Numbered from the stretch's first letter, positions 49,081-58,377 are shown. The stretch: DNA of 64,000 bases from Xenorhabdus nematophila ATCC 19061 (GCF_000252955.1 NC_014228.1:1688005-1752004); one strand, 5' to 3'. Translations and numbers: made by a program. The notes: generated by a model from the letters alone, not told the origin.

Positions 49081-49616
49081 GTGTGCCACGAATGAACCCT
49101 GTGGCAAAGAAGGGTGCAATGCTGTGCGAGAGATGAGGGTCGGCCCCTCGGAGGCGGTGTCCAGACGCCGCCTTCAAACTACCCTGAGCTGCTGCCGTTA
49201 AGAGCGGTGGTGGTGAGCGTCAGGGAAAAGGCGCAGTCAGATGCATCATGTATGTGTTTTGAAGATGAACGAGAGTGAACTGTAGATGCAGTGTCGAAAG
49301 GAACAAGATGATGTCAAAAACGCGCTTTCTAAGCGGTGCGTGATAAGTCCAGCGGTTATCTGGTGACTGGCTGGTCGGCATCCGGCATATAGACAGCATG
49401 AGCACAACACAGGCTCTGGCATGGAACGTGGGAACCTGTCGTCCCGATGCGAAGGGAGCGGCGTCGAGCAGAAACCCTGCGAGCGCCTGAGTACCAATGC
49501 GGGGCACAGGGGCAGATGGTTCCGTAGTAGTGATGAAGCGCCTGTAATGGGCGTGGAGCGAAGGGGCCAGTCGTTGGGGCTGTATTACAGGTCAACCGCG
49601 TAAGCGGGAGGAACCT

Positions 49617-50301
49617 GTGAGCCAGTCCAAATCGTTTGCGTTATCCAGACAGGCTGTCTGGAGCGCGTACAAGAAGGTAAAAGCCAACAAAGGCAGTGCC
49701 GGAATCGATGGCCAGTCGATTGAGGAATTTGACAAGAACCTCGTGGGGAACTTGTACAAGATCTGGAACCGAATGGCCTCGGGCAGCTATATGCCGCCAG
49801 CAGTTCAGCGTGTTGAGATACCCAAGGCGACGGGTGGAACGAGACCATTGGGGATACCTACGGTCGCGGATCGCATCGCGCAGATGGTGGTCAAAAACAG
49901 GCTGGAGCCGATTCTGGAGCCACAATTCCACGATGACTCCTATGGCTACCGCCCGCACAAATCTGCGCACGATGCCCTGAAGCTAGCCCGGCAACGATGC
50001 TGGCGTATGGACTGGGTGCTGGATGTAGATATCAAAGGGTTCTTCGATAACATCGATCATGAACTCCTGATAAAGGCGGTGCGCAAACACACGGACTGTA
50101 AGTGGGTGTTGCTCTACATTGAGCGATGGCTGACCGCTTCGGTACATATGCCGGATGGGACGGTGCAGATAAGGGATAAAGGTACGCCGCAAGGGGGCGT
50201 CATTAGTCCGTTGCTGGCCAATCTGTTCCTGCATTATGCATTCGATATGTGGATGAAACGGGAATTCCCCGTCGTCCGGTTTGAGCGGTACGCTGACGAT
50301 A
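49617..50301 (+). CDS. ltrA: Outer intron reverse transcriptase/maturase, exon 1
   Basis: GTG start with GGAGG upstream. It encodes the RT domain: FALSRQAVWSAYKKVKANKG, GTRPLGIPTVADRIAQMVVK, HDDSYGYRPHKSAHDALK, VLDVDIKGFFDNIDHELL, GTPQGGVISPLLANLFLHYA. It breaks off in RYADD plus one base at 50301, where the inner intron enters. It continues at 52201; together 1263 nt, 420 residues. The IEP binds and splices its own intron RNA and primes target DNA copying. Confidence 0.92.
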
Positions 50302-50609
50302 GTGTGCCACGAAGGCATGCACCGGGGACGTAAGTCCCCGTGCAGCTATGCAACACAAGAGATGAGGGCAGGCCCCTCGGTGTCGGCGTACAGGCGCAGG
50401 CACCAAACCCTCCACTGCTGCTGCGTTTAAGAGACGTGGTGGTGAGCGAGATGGGAAAAGGTCGGGCATGATCCGATCAGGTAGGGATCGAAGAGACGAA
50501 CGAAAGTGAACCGTTGATGAGGTGTCGAAAGCGTATAGATGATGTCAAAACCATGGTGGAGTCGTTCCTGTGGGATAAGCGCAGGGGGCAACCTGTTTAC
50601 TGCCTGCGC

Positions 50610-50649
50610 GGCATCCGGCATCCGGCATCCGGCATCCGGCATCCGGCAT
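50610..50649 (+). repeat. Heptanucleotide tandem repeat inside the inner intron
   Basis: Five full GGCATCC units and a partial sixth. The outer intron has one unit at the matching place (near 49377), so the array expanded in the inner copy. Confidence 0.9.
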
Positions 50650-50738
50650 AAAGGCGGCGTGAAGTCGATTCAGGCTCTTGTGGGGAACGTGGGAACCTGT
50701 CACCCCGATGTGAAGGGAGAAACGCAAGTGGAGGTCCC

Positions 50739-52073
50739 ATGAGCGCCAGAGTACCAATGCGGGGTACAGGGGCGGAGCAAGCCGTAGTAGCGCTGAAGAA
50801 CCGTAATGGGTCTGGAGCAAAGGGCTTGCCCCATTGTGCTGATGGCACGACAGCAACCACGGGCGATAAAGCCGGTGGGAGGACTGCTGTAAAATCGGCA
50901 AAGCCATTTCCTGTGAGTAAGCGACAGGTGTGGGAAGCGTATAAACGAGTGAAAGCTAACCGTGGTGCGGCAGGTATTGACGGACAGACACTGGCCGGGT
51001 TTGACGAGAATGTTGCAGACAATCTCTACAAGCTATGGAACAGACTGGCTTCGGGCAGTTATATGCCGCAGGCGGTAAGGCGGGTGGAGATCCCCAAAGC
51101 TGATGGTGGTGTGCGTCCGCTCGGTATTCCTGCCGTGTCGGACAGAATCGCCCAGATGGTCGTTAAACAGGTACTTGAGCCTGTACTGGAACCTCTGTTC
51201 CATGCCGACTCGTATGGCTACCGGCCGGGGAAATCTGCTCACCAGGCGATTGCGCAGGCGAGAACACGCTGCTGGAAGTTTGACTGGGTTGTGGAAATCG
51301 ATATCAAAGGCTTCTTTGATAATATTGCTCATGCCCTGTTACTGAAAGCAGTGCGGCATCACACACAGGAACGCTGGTTGGTGATGTATATCGAACTCTG
51401 GCTGAAGGCACCGGTGCAAATGCCGGATGGAAGGGTGCAGGTACGGAACAGAGGGACGCCGCAGGGCGGCGTGATTTCACCCCTGATCTCGAATCTGTTC
51501 CTGCATTATGCCTTTGATATGTGGATGAAACGTCAGTTTCCCGGCGTCCCCTTTGAAAGGTATGCCGATGATGTTGTATGCCACTGTCACAGTCAGTCGC
51601 AGGCCGAAGCACTGATAAGTAAAGCAGGCCAGCGGTTCGCGCAATGTGGGCTGGAGTTGCATCCGCAGAAGACCCGGATGGTTTACTGTAAAGATGCCGA
51701 TCGACGGGGGAATTACGCAGAGACGCGCTTCGACTTTCTGGGCTATACATTCCGGCCCCGTTTGTCGAAGAATCGCTGGGGTAAGACCTTCGTTAACTTC
51801 AGTCCGGGGATGAGTGCCAGAGCAGGGAAAGCTATCCGTCAGGAGGTGAGGAGTTGGGGTCTGCAAAATCGCAGTGACAAGTCCTTGTACGATCTGGCGC
51901 ATATGTTCAATGCGAAAATCAGAGGCTGGATAAATTATTACGGTGCTTTTTATAAATCGGCACTGTATCCAACGCTGAGGCAAATCGATCGCAAACTCGT
52001 GTTATGGCTGACCCGTAAACATAAGCGACTTCGGGGCCACCGGCGACGGGCCAGCGCGTGTTGCGCGGAGTGA
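50739..52073 (+). CDS. ltrA: Inner intron reverse transcriptase/maturase
   Basis: 444 residues, complete. RT motifs: PFPVSKRQVWEAYKRVKANR, VRPLGIPAVSDRIAQMV, DSYGYRPGKSAHQAI, EIDIKGFFDNIAHALL, GTPQGGVISPLISNLF and FERYADDVVCHCHS. The maturase/thumb region follows with RFDFLGYTFRPR and MFNAKIRGWINYYGAFYKSA. No HNH endonuclease domain is visible. The ATG at 50739 follows GAGG; a start further inside, near PFPVSK, would match the shorter outer protein. Confidence 0.93.
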   Translation: MSARVPMRGTGAEQAVVALKNRNGSGAKGLPHCADGTTATTGDKAGGRTAVKSAKPFPVSKRQVWEAYKRVKANRGAAGIDGQTLAGFDENVADNLYKLWNRLASGSYMPQAVRRVEIPKADGGVRPLGIPAVSDRIAQMVVKQVLEPVLEPLFHADSYGYRPGKSAHQAIAQARTRCWKFDWVVEIDIKGFFDNIAHALLLKAVRHHTQERWLVMYIELWLKAPVQMPDGRVQVRNRGTPQGGVISPLISNLFLHYAFDMWMKRQFPGVPFERYADDVVCHCHSQSQAEALISKAGQRFAQCGLELHPQKTRMVYCKDADRRGNYAETRFDFLGYTFRPRLSKNRWGKTFVNFSPGMSARAGKAIRQEVRSWGLQNRSDKSLYDLAHMFNAKIRGWINYYGAFYKSALYPTLRQIDRKLVLWLTRKHKRLRGHRRRASACCAE

Positions 52074-52126
52074 AACGAGGTTGTTTGCCCACTGGCCGCG
52101 ACTATGGGGGCAGGCTTCAATGGGAA

Positions 52127-52160
52127 GAGCCGGATGAGCGGAGACGTTCACGTCCGGTTC
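52127..52160 (+). ncRNA. Domain V of the inner group II intron
   Basis: A 34-nt hairpin, GAGCCGGATGAGCGGAGACG then TTCACGTCCGGTTC, with the conserved domain V closing pairs. The bulged domain VI hairpin follows to the splice site at 52200. Confidence 0.9.
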
Positions 52161-52200
52161 CGTGAGCGCCTTGGGGGGAGGTTCCCCGAGGCGACTCGAC

Positions 52201-52778
52201 TTGTCATCCACTGCAAGAGCCATGCGCAGGCAATGATGTTGCGTAGCAGGCTCAGAGCGCGCCTGGGTGAATGTAAGCTGGAAATGAGTCCGGGCAAGAC
52301 GAAAGTCGTCTATTGCAAGGACAGGGAAAGAACGGAGGCATATCCTGAAATCAGCTTTGACTTTTTGGGCTATACATTCAGGCCAAGAAAGTCATTCTCA
52401 AAAGAGGGAGAGCTGTCGGTGAATTTCCTGCCAGCGATAAGCGCCAGAGCGGCGAAGGCAATCCGGCAGACGGTACGGGGTTGGGATCTGAGTCATAAAA
52501 CCCCGTTGTCTCTGGAAGTCATGGCGCGATGGCTCAATCCCATGTTACGAGGCTGGATTAAGTACTATGGGCGCTTTTATCGATCAGCGATGGGCTGTAT
52601 AGCCAGTCATATAGATCTGCACCTTGCGAAATGGGTCGCCCGCAAATATAAGCGGGTACACGGCAGCCTGGCTCAGGCATATGAATGGTTGAGAAGGATA
52701 CAGAGCGCTAAGCCCGGCCTGTTTGCACACTGGGAAATTTGTACGCGGCGTGAACGGTCAACGACAAGAGCCGGATGA
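52201..52778 (+). CDS. Outer intron reverse transcriptase/maturase, exon 2
   Basis: Continues the outer RT after the inner intron: VIHCKSHAQAMMLRSRLRAR, LEMSPGKTKVVYCKD, SFDFLGYTFRPRKSF and the maturase segment LNPMLRGWIKYYGRFYRSA to the stop. An apparent start at 52104 lies inside domains V/VI of the inner intron and is not a real N-terminus. Confidence 0.9.
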
Positions 52779-52801
52779 CGGGAGACTGTCACGTCCGGTT
52801 C
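52768..52801 (+). ncRNA. Domain V of the outer group II intron
   Basis: 34 nt, GAGCCGGATGACGGGAGACT then GTCACGTCCGGTTC, the same fold as in the inner intron. Domain VI follows to 52841. Confidence 0.9.
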
Positions 52802-52841
52802 CGTGGGAGCGCAGGGGGGAAGTTCCCTTGCGCGACCCGAT

Positions 52842-53434
52842 AATATGGCATTGCCATACCGGAAAGTGCCCACAAGGTTGAGCAATGTTTGCCTGACTAT
52901 CTGGAAAACGCGGAAAATGACCTGACGCCGTTGAGCCGTGAATTATTTCAGGAACTCTTGCGTGAACTCAAAGAACAACAGCAGCGCCTGAACGTGCTGG
53001 ATAAACGCCTCGACCAGCTGAATGCGCAACAAGAAGATATCCGTCGTTTGCTAACACTGCCGGGTATCGGCCCGTTGGGGGCATCGGCTCTGATGGTCAC
53101 TTTGGGCGACAGCACGCACTTCAAAAATGGCCGCCATTTTGCCAGTTATCTGGGGCGGGTGCCAAGAGAGCATAGCAGTGGTGGTAAAGTCAGGTTATTG
53201 GGTATCACAAAACGCGGGGATAGCTATTTGCGGGGAATACTGATCCACGGTGCCCGTTCAGTGGTGTATCGGGTACAAAAACTCCCCGACGAACAATGTA
53301 ATGGATTACAACGCTGGTTAAAAGGCGTGATAGCCCGCAGCGGGAGCAATAAAGCGGCAGTGGCACTGGCGAATAAAAATGCCCGCATTGCGTGGGCCTT
53401 AGTTAACCAACAATCGGTTTATGAAGCACGGTGA
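52842..53434 (+). CDS. IS110 transposase, exon 2
   Basis: Begins EYGIAIPESAHKVEQCLPDY after the splice point, then LLTLPGIGPLGASALMVTLG and SYLGRVPREHSSGG, LLGITKRGDSYLRGIL to ALANKNARIAWALVNQQ and a stop. This is the C-terminal transposase_20 domain with the conserved Ser segment. It is the only part of the element on the right of the introns. Confidence 0.9.
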
Positions 53435-53674
53435 ATAAGCAATAACTATGCAATAGAATTCCATAAGTTGATGTACTGACAGGTAGTACCGACTCTCTGT
53501 GAACCGGGTAAATAAGATAGTCTGTCAAAGGCCGTTGAAATAATGAGGGCAGAGAGTGCGGATTTTCATCAGGGCTCATTGAGAAGCCGAATATATGTTT
53601 GCGACTACTTTTGTCAGAAAATATGTCACCAACTTGAATTCAGTCGGTGTCCATATATATTATTTATGTGATGA

Positions 53675-53708
53675 GTAATAGCCCTATTTGAGAAAATAGG
53701 GTTATTAC
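53675..53708. terminator. Strong hairpin between IS110 and ydjM
   Basis: Fifteen-pair stem (53675-53689 with 53694-53708, one G-T pair), 4-nt loop. It stands 25 nt past the ydjM stop. No clear T run follows on either strand, so it may be an atypical terminator or an RNA-end stabiliser. Confidence 0.5.
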
Positions 53709-53732
53709 ATTGTTGTGTGTACGATAAGTCAG

Positions 53733-54311
53733 CTACTTGTAGAGATTTTGTAGCTTATCAATTGATAATTGATCGAACGATAACTTATCAAAGTAATGCG
53801 TGAATGAAAAATCAATGTACTGTGGAAGAATAATGGCAATCACTAGAACCAGAACAGCAATAAATCGTTCAGCTTTTTTGCGTTCTTTTCCTCTAATAAT
53901 GGGGATACAAAAACGTGTTCTCAGTGGCCATAAAAGTGGAATACCTGCAGGAGTGAGCATATCAGCAATCAGATGGCTGATATAACCGACAACCATCGCA
54001 TGGATGAAGTCGGTTGGAATGGGCCAATTGGAGGGGATTTCCGTCTGGAAGAGAGTCATTCCCACTATTAGCGCTAATAAACTATGTGTGAATCCACGAT
54101 GACCACATAATTTTGCGATTGGGATGGATATAAAACGGAATAACCTGCCTAAAGTGGAGCTTGGGTGGTCAATGTCAGGTAATAGTGAAGCCAGAAGTAC
54201 ACCGGGAAGCATATGTAACCAATCTCCCTGTGCGATTTCTGGTGTGATTTCTAACTGGTGAGCCAATACAAGGCTGGCAACGGAAAAAAGAAGATGTCCT
54301 TGTGCTGTCAT
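53733..54311 (-). CDS. ydjM: YdjM family inner-membrane protein (LexA-regulated)
   Basis: 192-residue DUF457 membrane protein, predicted metal-dependent hydrolase. Seen: MTAQGHLLFSVASLVLAH, metal-ligand-like DIDHPSS and GHRGFTHS, ISHLIADMLTPAGIPLLWP, and several membrane helices. Its substrate is unknown. A LexA box lies 25 nt upstream; E. coli ydjM is likewise an SOS gene. In E. coli it stands next to tcyP and yniC, and here it is still beside yniC apart from one IS5 copy. Confidence 0.92.
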   Translation of the reverse strand: MTAQGHLLFSVASLVLAHQLEITPEIAQGDWLHMLPGVLLASLLPDIDHPSSTLGRLFRFISIPIAKLCGHRGFTHSLLALIVGMTLFQTEIPSNWPIPTDFIHAMVVGYISHLIADMLTPAGIPLLWPLRTRFCIPIIRGKERKKAERFIAVLVLVIAIILPQYIDFSFTHYFDKLSFDQLSIDKLQNLYK

Positions 54312-54335
54312 AACGATTTATACTAATTATTTATG

Positions 54336-54351
54336 CTGTTTATACATACAG
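54336..54351. promoter_or_regulatory. LexA (SOS) box upstream of ydjM
   Basis: CTGTTTATACATACAG keeps the CTGT-N8-ACAG symmetry of enterobacterial LexA sites, 25 nt before the ydjM start. Confidence 0.82.
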
Positions 54352-54417
54352 TTAGCAGTATAGAGGTTTTTGCATAAGGATGATAGAGGGTAAACAATAA
54401 TAATCTTTTATTTATTA

Positions 54418-55296
54418 GGGGCTGTTGACGTTTTATGAAAGAAATTTGAATAGCATGATGATCTGGTATCATTGTCTTCGCGAAAAAACCATGACCCCAG
54501 ACCATCATGCCAAGAACAATGTTATCAAAACCTTTATGGAATAAGCTAGCTGTATTGATGCAACAAAGTGGATATGTGTATCATAAAGAAGAACATTATC
54601 TGACTTTCGAAGGGATCCTTTACCGGATGCGAACAGGCTGTCCCTGGCGAGATGTCCCCACCGAATTTGGCAAATGGAACACCATTTTTAAGCGCTTTAA
54701 TGATTGGTCTAAGAAAGCTATTTTTAATTTATTATTCAAATTATTATCTGAGAATACAGATACAGAATGGTTATTCATTGATGGCAGTATTGTTCGGGCT
54801 CATCAACATAGTTCAGGTGCCGCTTCTGTGGAAGATGAAGCCATGGGTAAAAGTCGGGGAGGACTTTCTACCAAAATTCATTTAGCTGTAGACAGTTATG
54901 GTCTGCCGGTTCATTTTGAGCTGTCCGGGGGTCAAACTCACGACATTGTTCATGCGGAAAGTTTGGTGACGCATTCGCCTTCATCGGATTTTGTGATCGC
55001 TGACAAAGGTTACGATAGCAGCACTTTCAGAAGTTGTGTTGAAAAACACGGCGCGATAGCGGTCATTCCTTATAGAAAAAATAGCGGCAGAACAGATAAA
55101 AACATTGATGACTATTTATACTGCCACCGGCATTTGGTAGAAAATGCCTTTGCCAAAATTAAACATTTCCGAGCAATAGCAACAAGATACGATAAATTAG
55201 CACGCAATTATGCCAGTACGTTAGCATTGGCGTTTACCATTGTGTGGCTGCCGATGTGGGTTGAGTAAATGATGAACTCAAAACGTCAACAGCCCC
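54418..55296 (+). mobile_element. IS5-family element (879 bp)
   Basis: Inverted ends GGGGCTGTTGACGTTTT at 54418 and its complement ending at 55296, with TA on each side. It lies between ydjM and yniC. Confidence 0.9.
54507..55268 (+). CDS. IS5-family transposase, apparently intact
   Basis: 253 residues. YRMRTGCPWRDVPTEFGKWN is the conserved N-terminal block. DDE core: LFIDGSIVRAHQHSSGA, VIADKGYDSSTFR and HRHLVENAFAKIKHFRAIAT. It is encoded as one uninterrupted frame, unlike the degraded IS5 at 36.6-37.2 kb, and could be active. Confidence 0.93.
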   Translation: MPRTMLSKPLWNKLAVLMQQSGYVYHKEEHYLTFEGILYRMRTGCPWRDVPTEFGKWNTIFKRFNDWSKKAIFNLLFKLLSENTDTEWLFIDGSIVRAHQHSSGAASVEDEAMGKSRGGLSTKIHLAVDSYGLPVHFELSGGQTHDIVHAESLVTHSPSSDFVIADKGYDSSTFRSCVEKHGAIAVIPYRKNSGRTDKNIDDYLYCHRHLVENAFAKIKHFRAIATRYDKLARNYASTLALAFTIVWLPMWVE

Positions 55297-55420
55297 TAAT
55301 ATATAACACCAATATTTAATCTATTTTTACCTAGATCAGCCAAGAATATAACAGGGTGTTTAATTTTTGCACTGCCAGGTGCATGGAGAACATGTATGCA
55401 GCATGGCAGCACAGTAACCA

Positions 55421-56086
55421 TCAGGTAATATTCTCTATTGTTAATTTATTGAGTGAATTCAATTTAATATCAGCCAGTGACCAGCGAGGATCATCAAAAT
55501 GATGGGCGGCAGGAACAACAATTGAACGCATTCTTGCAGCCTTGGTTGCTATCATGCCATTAAATGAATCTTCTAACGTAATACATTGAATGGGGTCAAT
55601 ACCAAGCTGACTGGCAGCTTGTAAGTAAACTTCTGGGTGGGGTTTGCTATAAGGTAAGTCTGCGGCAGAAACGATAGCATCAAAGTAGTGCCGTATGTTA
55701 AATAATTCAAGTACTTGTTCAAGCATCCCATAGGGAGATGCAGAGGCCAAACCGATTTTTAATCCATGTCCGCGGCAGAGGTTTAAAGCATATTCGACGC
55801 CTGGTAATAAGGGGCGGTTTTCTTTTACTAATTGAACTACATAATTGATGATGCGTTGTGCAACTTCATTTTTAGAAGTACCTTGCCACGGTGCAGCTTG
55901 ATACCATAGTTCAACAACCTGATCTATCCGTAATCCTAATGTATCAGGCAGTTTTTCTGCTAAAGTTAAATCCAATCCTAACTCACCAAATATATGTTTT
56001 TCTCCTTGCTCCCAGTAAGGCTCAGAATCAATGAGCAATCCGTCCATATCAAAGATAACGGCTTTTAGAGGTAAACAAAATGACAT
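55421..56086 (-). CDS. hxpB: HAD sugar-phosphate phosphatase YniC (HxpB)
   Basis: 221-residue HAD hydrolase acting on 2-deoxyglucose-6-phosphate, hexitol phosphates and similar sugar phosphates. Motif I VIFDMDGLLID with Asp13 and Asp15, motif II LASAS, motif III Lys in YSKPHPEVY, motif IV LEDSFNGMIA. Length agrees with E. coli YniC (222). It follows ydjM in the E. coli order. Confidence 0.94.
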   Translation of the reverse strand: MSFCLPLKAVIFDMDGLLIDSEPYWEQGEKHIFGELGLDLTLAEKLPDTLGLRIDQVVELWYQAAPWQGTSKNEVAQRIINYVVQLVKENRPLLPGVEYALNLCRGHGLKIGLASASPYGMLEQVLELFNIRHYFDAIVSAADLPYSKPHPEVYLQAASQLGIDPIQCITLEDSFNGMIATKAARMRSIVVPAAHHFDDPRWSLADIKLNSLNKLTIENIT

Positions 56087-56214
56087 CTCATATCTCTCCG
56101 CAATGATAATAGCGATGAATAAAATTTGATTGTAGCAATCTCAATGAGTTAAATCTCGTTGTAAGGCGACAACAAAGAAAGAAATTGTTTTTGAGGAAAA
56201 ATAAGAGAATTACT

Positions 56215-56415
56215 GGTCATGTATTAAATAGTTAGTTGTTATGATAATCTTCCGGTATTTCGTGGTGGAACGTGGCTAAAGTAGAAGTTGATTGTCGTTA
56301 TTGTCACAAATCAGAAGATGTCAAAGGACATGGAAAAGGTCATAGAGGTTATCCCCGCTACCGCCGCTGCTATGCCTGCAGTAAAGTCTTTCAGTTGGCA
56401 TACACCTATCAAGCT
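56215..56415 (+). pseudogene. IS1-family 5' remnant (left arm)
   Basis: The terminus GGTCATGTATTAAATAG is followed by the InsA zinc-finger start AKVEVDCRYCHKSEDVKG to YACSKVFQLAYTYQA, then stops at the IS3 element. It repeats the first ~200 bp of the IS1 remnant at 57629-58093 in inverted orientation. Confidence 0.85.
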
Positions 56416-56455
56416 TGGGTAATCCCCCATTTTTCATGGAGGTTAAAAGTAGAGT

Positions 56456-57283
56456 TCAGGCAACACGTAATAAGTGCTGCTTTGGAGTATAGCCTCCTAA
56501 TGCCATATTGGGCCTTTCATGATTATAAAACCACGGCCATTTTGTCGCCGAATCTTGTAATTCACTCAAGGAGGCAAACAAATATTGTCCCAACCAGTCA
56601 TAGCGTACCGTTCGATTATAGCGCTCAACATAAGCATTCTGTTGAGGTTTCCCGGGTTGGATAAAATTCAGCTGAATCTGATGTTGCTTTGCCCAGGCCT
56701 GAAACTCAGTACTGGTATACTCAGGGCCGTTATCACAACGAATTGAAACGGGTTTGCCTCGCCATTCCATCAACTGTTCTAACGTACGTATCACACGACA
56801 GCTCGGTAATGAAAAATCCACCTCAATCGTCAGGGCTTCGCGATTAAAATCATCAATGATATTGAGTAAACGTACTGAGCGCCCATCGGATAACTGATCA
56901 TGCATAAAATCCATTGACCCACTTTCATTCGGGGTATCAGGGATTTTCAACGGGTCAGGTTGTTCGCGCTTTAAGCGTTTTTTAGGCTTTATGCGTTTGT
57001 TCAGAGCCAGTTCACAATAAATTCGGTAAACCCGCTTATGATTCCAATGAAATCCTTTCACGTTGCGTAAATAAAGGTAGCAAAGCCCGAATTCCCAGTT
57101 ACGTTGTTGTGCTGTTATTGTGAGTAACCATTCCGCAATCTGCTGATTTTCTGAAGATAATTGGGCCTTATAGTGATAACTGCTTTCACTGACCCGAAAG
57201 ATCCGACACGCCCGACGAATGCTAATGGACTTCTGCTCAACCGCGTTTTTTGCCATCTGTCGACGCTGAGCAGGCTTTACCAC
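56456..57283 (-). CDS. IS3-family transposase OrfB
   Basis: 275 residues. HTH_21-type start with [18 protein letters not shown], then the DDE integrase core [34 protein letters not shown] and [16 protein letters not shown]. It overlaps orfA by 7 nt in a different frame, the arrangement used for -1 frameshifting to an OrfAB fusion. Intact. Confidence 0.94.
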   Translation of the reverse strand: MVKPAQRRQMAKNAVEQKSISIRRACRIFRVSESSYHYKAQLSSENQQIAEWLLTITAQQRNWEFGLCYLYLRNVKGFHWNHKRVYRIYCELALNKRIKPKKRLKREQPDPLKIPDTPNESGSMDFMHDQLSDGRSVRLLNIIDDFNREALTIEVDFSLPSCRVIRTLEQLMEWRGKPVSIRCDNGPEYTSTEFQAWAKQHQIQLNFIQPGKPQQNAYVERYNRTVRYDWLGQYLFASLSELQDSATKWPWFYNHERPNMALGGYTPKQHLLRVA

Positions 57284-57543
57284 TTTTTTATCATGGCTTC
57301 CTGAATAATCTCGGCTTTTAGTCGCTCTTCAGCATACATTTTTTTAAGGCGTCGGTTCTCTTCTTCCCGTTCTTTCAAGCGAGTCATTAGAGAGGCGTCC
57401 ATTCCTCCATATTTGGCTCGCCATTTATAAAAGCGGGCACTGCTGATGCCGTGTTCACGACACAGTTCTGGCACGGGAGCACCCGCTTCAGCCTGTTTCA
57501 GAATGGTTAAGATTTGGCTGTCAGTAAAACGTGACTTTTTCAT
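57277..57543 (-). CDS. IS3-family OrfA
   Basis: 88-residue HTH protein [39 protein letters not shown], then a Glu/Arg/Leu coiled coil. Typical partner of the OrfB just downstream. Confidence 0.93.
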   Translation of the reverse strand: MKKSRFTDSQILTILKQAEAGAPVPELCREHGISSARFYKWRAKYGGMDASLMTRLKEREEENRRLKKMYAEERLKAEIIQEAMIKKW

Positions 57544-57628
57544 AAGGTTTCAATCTCCTCTAAGACATTATAGTTGTATGAGAAAATGCTACTTATGAAC
57601 ACTCCGGTATTTAGGGGGGATTACCCCA

Positions 57629-58093
57629 CTATCCGTTTCATACGCGGCTCCCAGGCATACCAGAGCCCGCGCTGATTTTTCTTACTCCCCACAAACGACC
57701 ACTGCTCATCCACTTCACAGATAAGATGAATGTCATCCCCGTCAAGAGGAAGCGTCGTCCCGTTCCGGGGGTTAAGTTTTTAAGCGTTTTCATCACAGCA
57801 GCTGTTGCCACCTTCAATACGCGGGCCGTGTCACGGATGCCGCTGTTATTCATCGCCATATCAATAATCTGCTCTTTGACTCCCGGTTTGCAAGCTTGAT
57901 AGGTGTATGCCAACTGAAAGACTTTACTGCAGGCATAGCAGCGGCGGTAGCGAGGATAACCTCTATGACCTTTTCCATGTCCTTTGACATCTTCTGATTT
58001 GTGACAATAACGACAATCAACTTCTACTTTAGCCACGTTCCACCACGAAATACCGGAAGATTATCATAACAACTAACTATTTAATACATGACC
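57629..58093 (-). pseudogene. IS1-family remnant (right arm): InsA plus start of InsB
   Basis: InsA from about 58036 (AKVEVDCRYCHKSEDVKG to RVLKVATAAVMKTLKNL), then InsB in another frame (LDGDDIHLICEVDEQWSFVG and WYAWEPRMKRIV), which ends at the IS3 element. The catalytic end of InsB is missing, so the element is dead. Confidence 0.85.
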
Positions 58094-58287
58094 TAAATTA
58101 TTGGGTTGGTGATTTAATAAAATAAAAGTTGTGCGAGAATAATCTATGCAACTTTTAATTATGTTCGACAACATAATAGGCTTTGAAGTAAAAAAATGAA
58201 GTAATATTTTCAATATATGATTGATTAAAATTAGAGTGTGTAAATCGTAAATATGGGGAATGACATCAAATTTTTAAAAACCAAAGT

Positions 58288-58329
58288 GTTAACTCTGATT
58301 TCTCTCAGAAAAATGGAGTCAGAGTTAAC
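58288..58329. terminator. Hairpin terminator near the 3' end of yniA
   Basis: Perfect 11-bp stem GTTAACTCTGA/TCAGAGTTAAC (58288-58298 and 58319-58329), 50 nt past the yniA stop. The T8 run at about 58336-58343 lies on the plus strand, so it fits plus-strand transcription best but may act for yniA. 58094-58287 has no gene. Confidence 0.5.
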
Positions 58330-58377
58330 AATAATGGTTTTTTTTCATATATTACCTTAAAAAGATTTTTCTCCTGG

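Larger units (their letters stand above)
50302..52200 (+). mobile_element. Inner group II intron, inserted in the YADD codons of the outer intron RT
   Basis: 1899 bp from GTGTGCC at 50302 to ...GACTCGAC at 52200. Precise removal joins GAT-A to TT-GTC-ATC, giving YADDIVIHCKS, the expected RT motif. 50302-50738 is 5' ribozyme sequence. Its ends and RT resemble those of the outer intron, so the two are relatives. Confidence 0.93.
49081..52841 (+). mobile_element. Outer group II intron (twintron host), inserted in IS110
   Basis: Starts GTGTGCC at 49081 and ends ...CCCGAT at 52841 after domains V and VI. Joining 49080 to 52842 restores the IS110 reading LGLEYGIAIPESAHKVEQCL with no base gained or lost. 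Without the inner intron it is 1862 bp. 49081-49616 is the 5' ribozyme (domains I-III) with no protein gene; the RT lies in domain IV. Confidence 0.93.
48580..53653 (+). mobile_element. IS110-family element containing nested group II introns
   Basis: TGGACACC at 48580-48587 and its complement GGTGTCCA at 53646-53653 bound the element. The transposase gene is in two exons separated by a 3761-bp twintron. 53435-53645 is the untranslated 3' end with no gene. Confidence 0.75.
56416..57628 (-). mobile_element. IS3-family element (IS407-like group)
   Basis: Ends TGGGTAATCCCCC and, inverted, TGGGGTAATCCCCCC. It contains overlapping orfA and orfB and is inserted within IS1 sequence. Confidence 0.87.

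Noticed and set aside
50610..50649. Short tandem array considered as a CRISPR
   Set aside because: Seven-base units without spacers; a simple tandem repeat in intron DNA.
52104..52200. N-terminus of a separate protein starting at 52104
   Set aside because: Lies within domains V and VI of the inner intron; the real upstream part is the RT exon ending at 50301.
56272..56664. Single 130-residue protein
   Set aside because: Chimera of an IS1 InsA start and the non-coding end of an IS3 element; the junction is the IS3 terminus.
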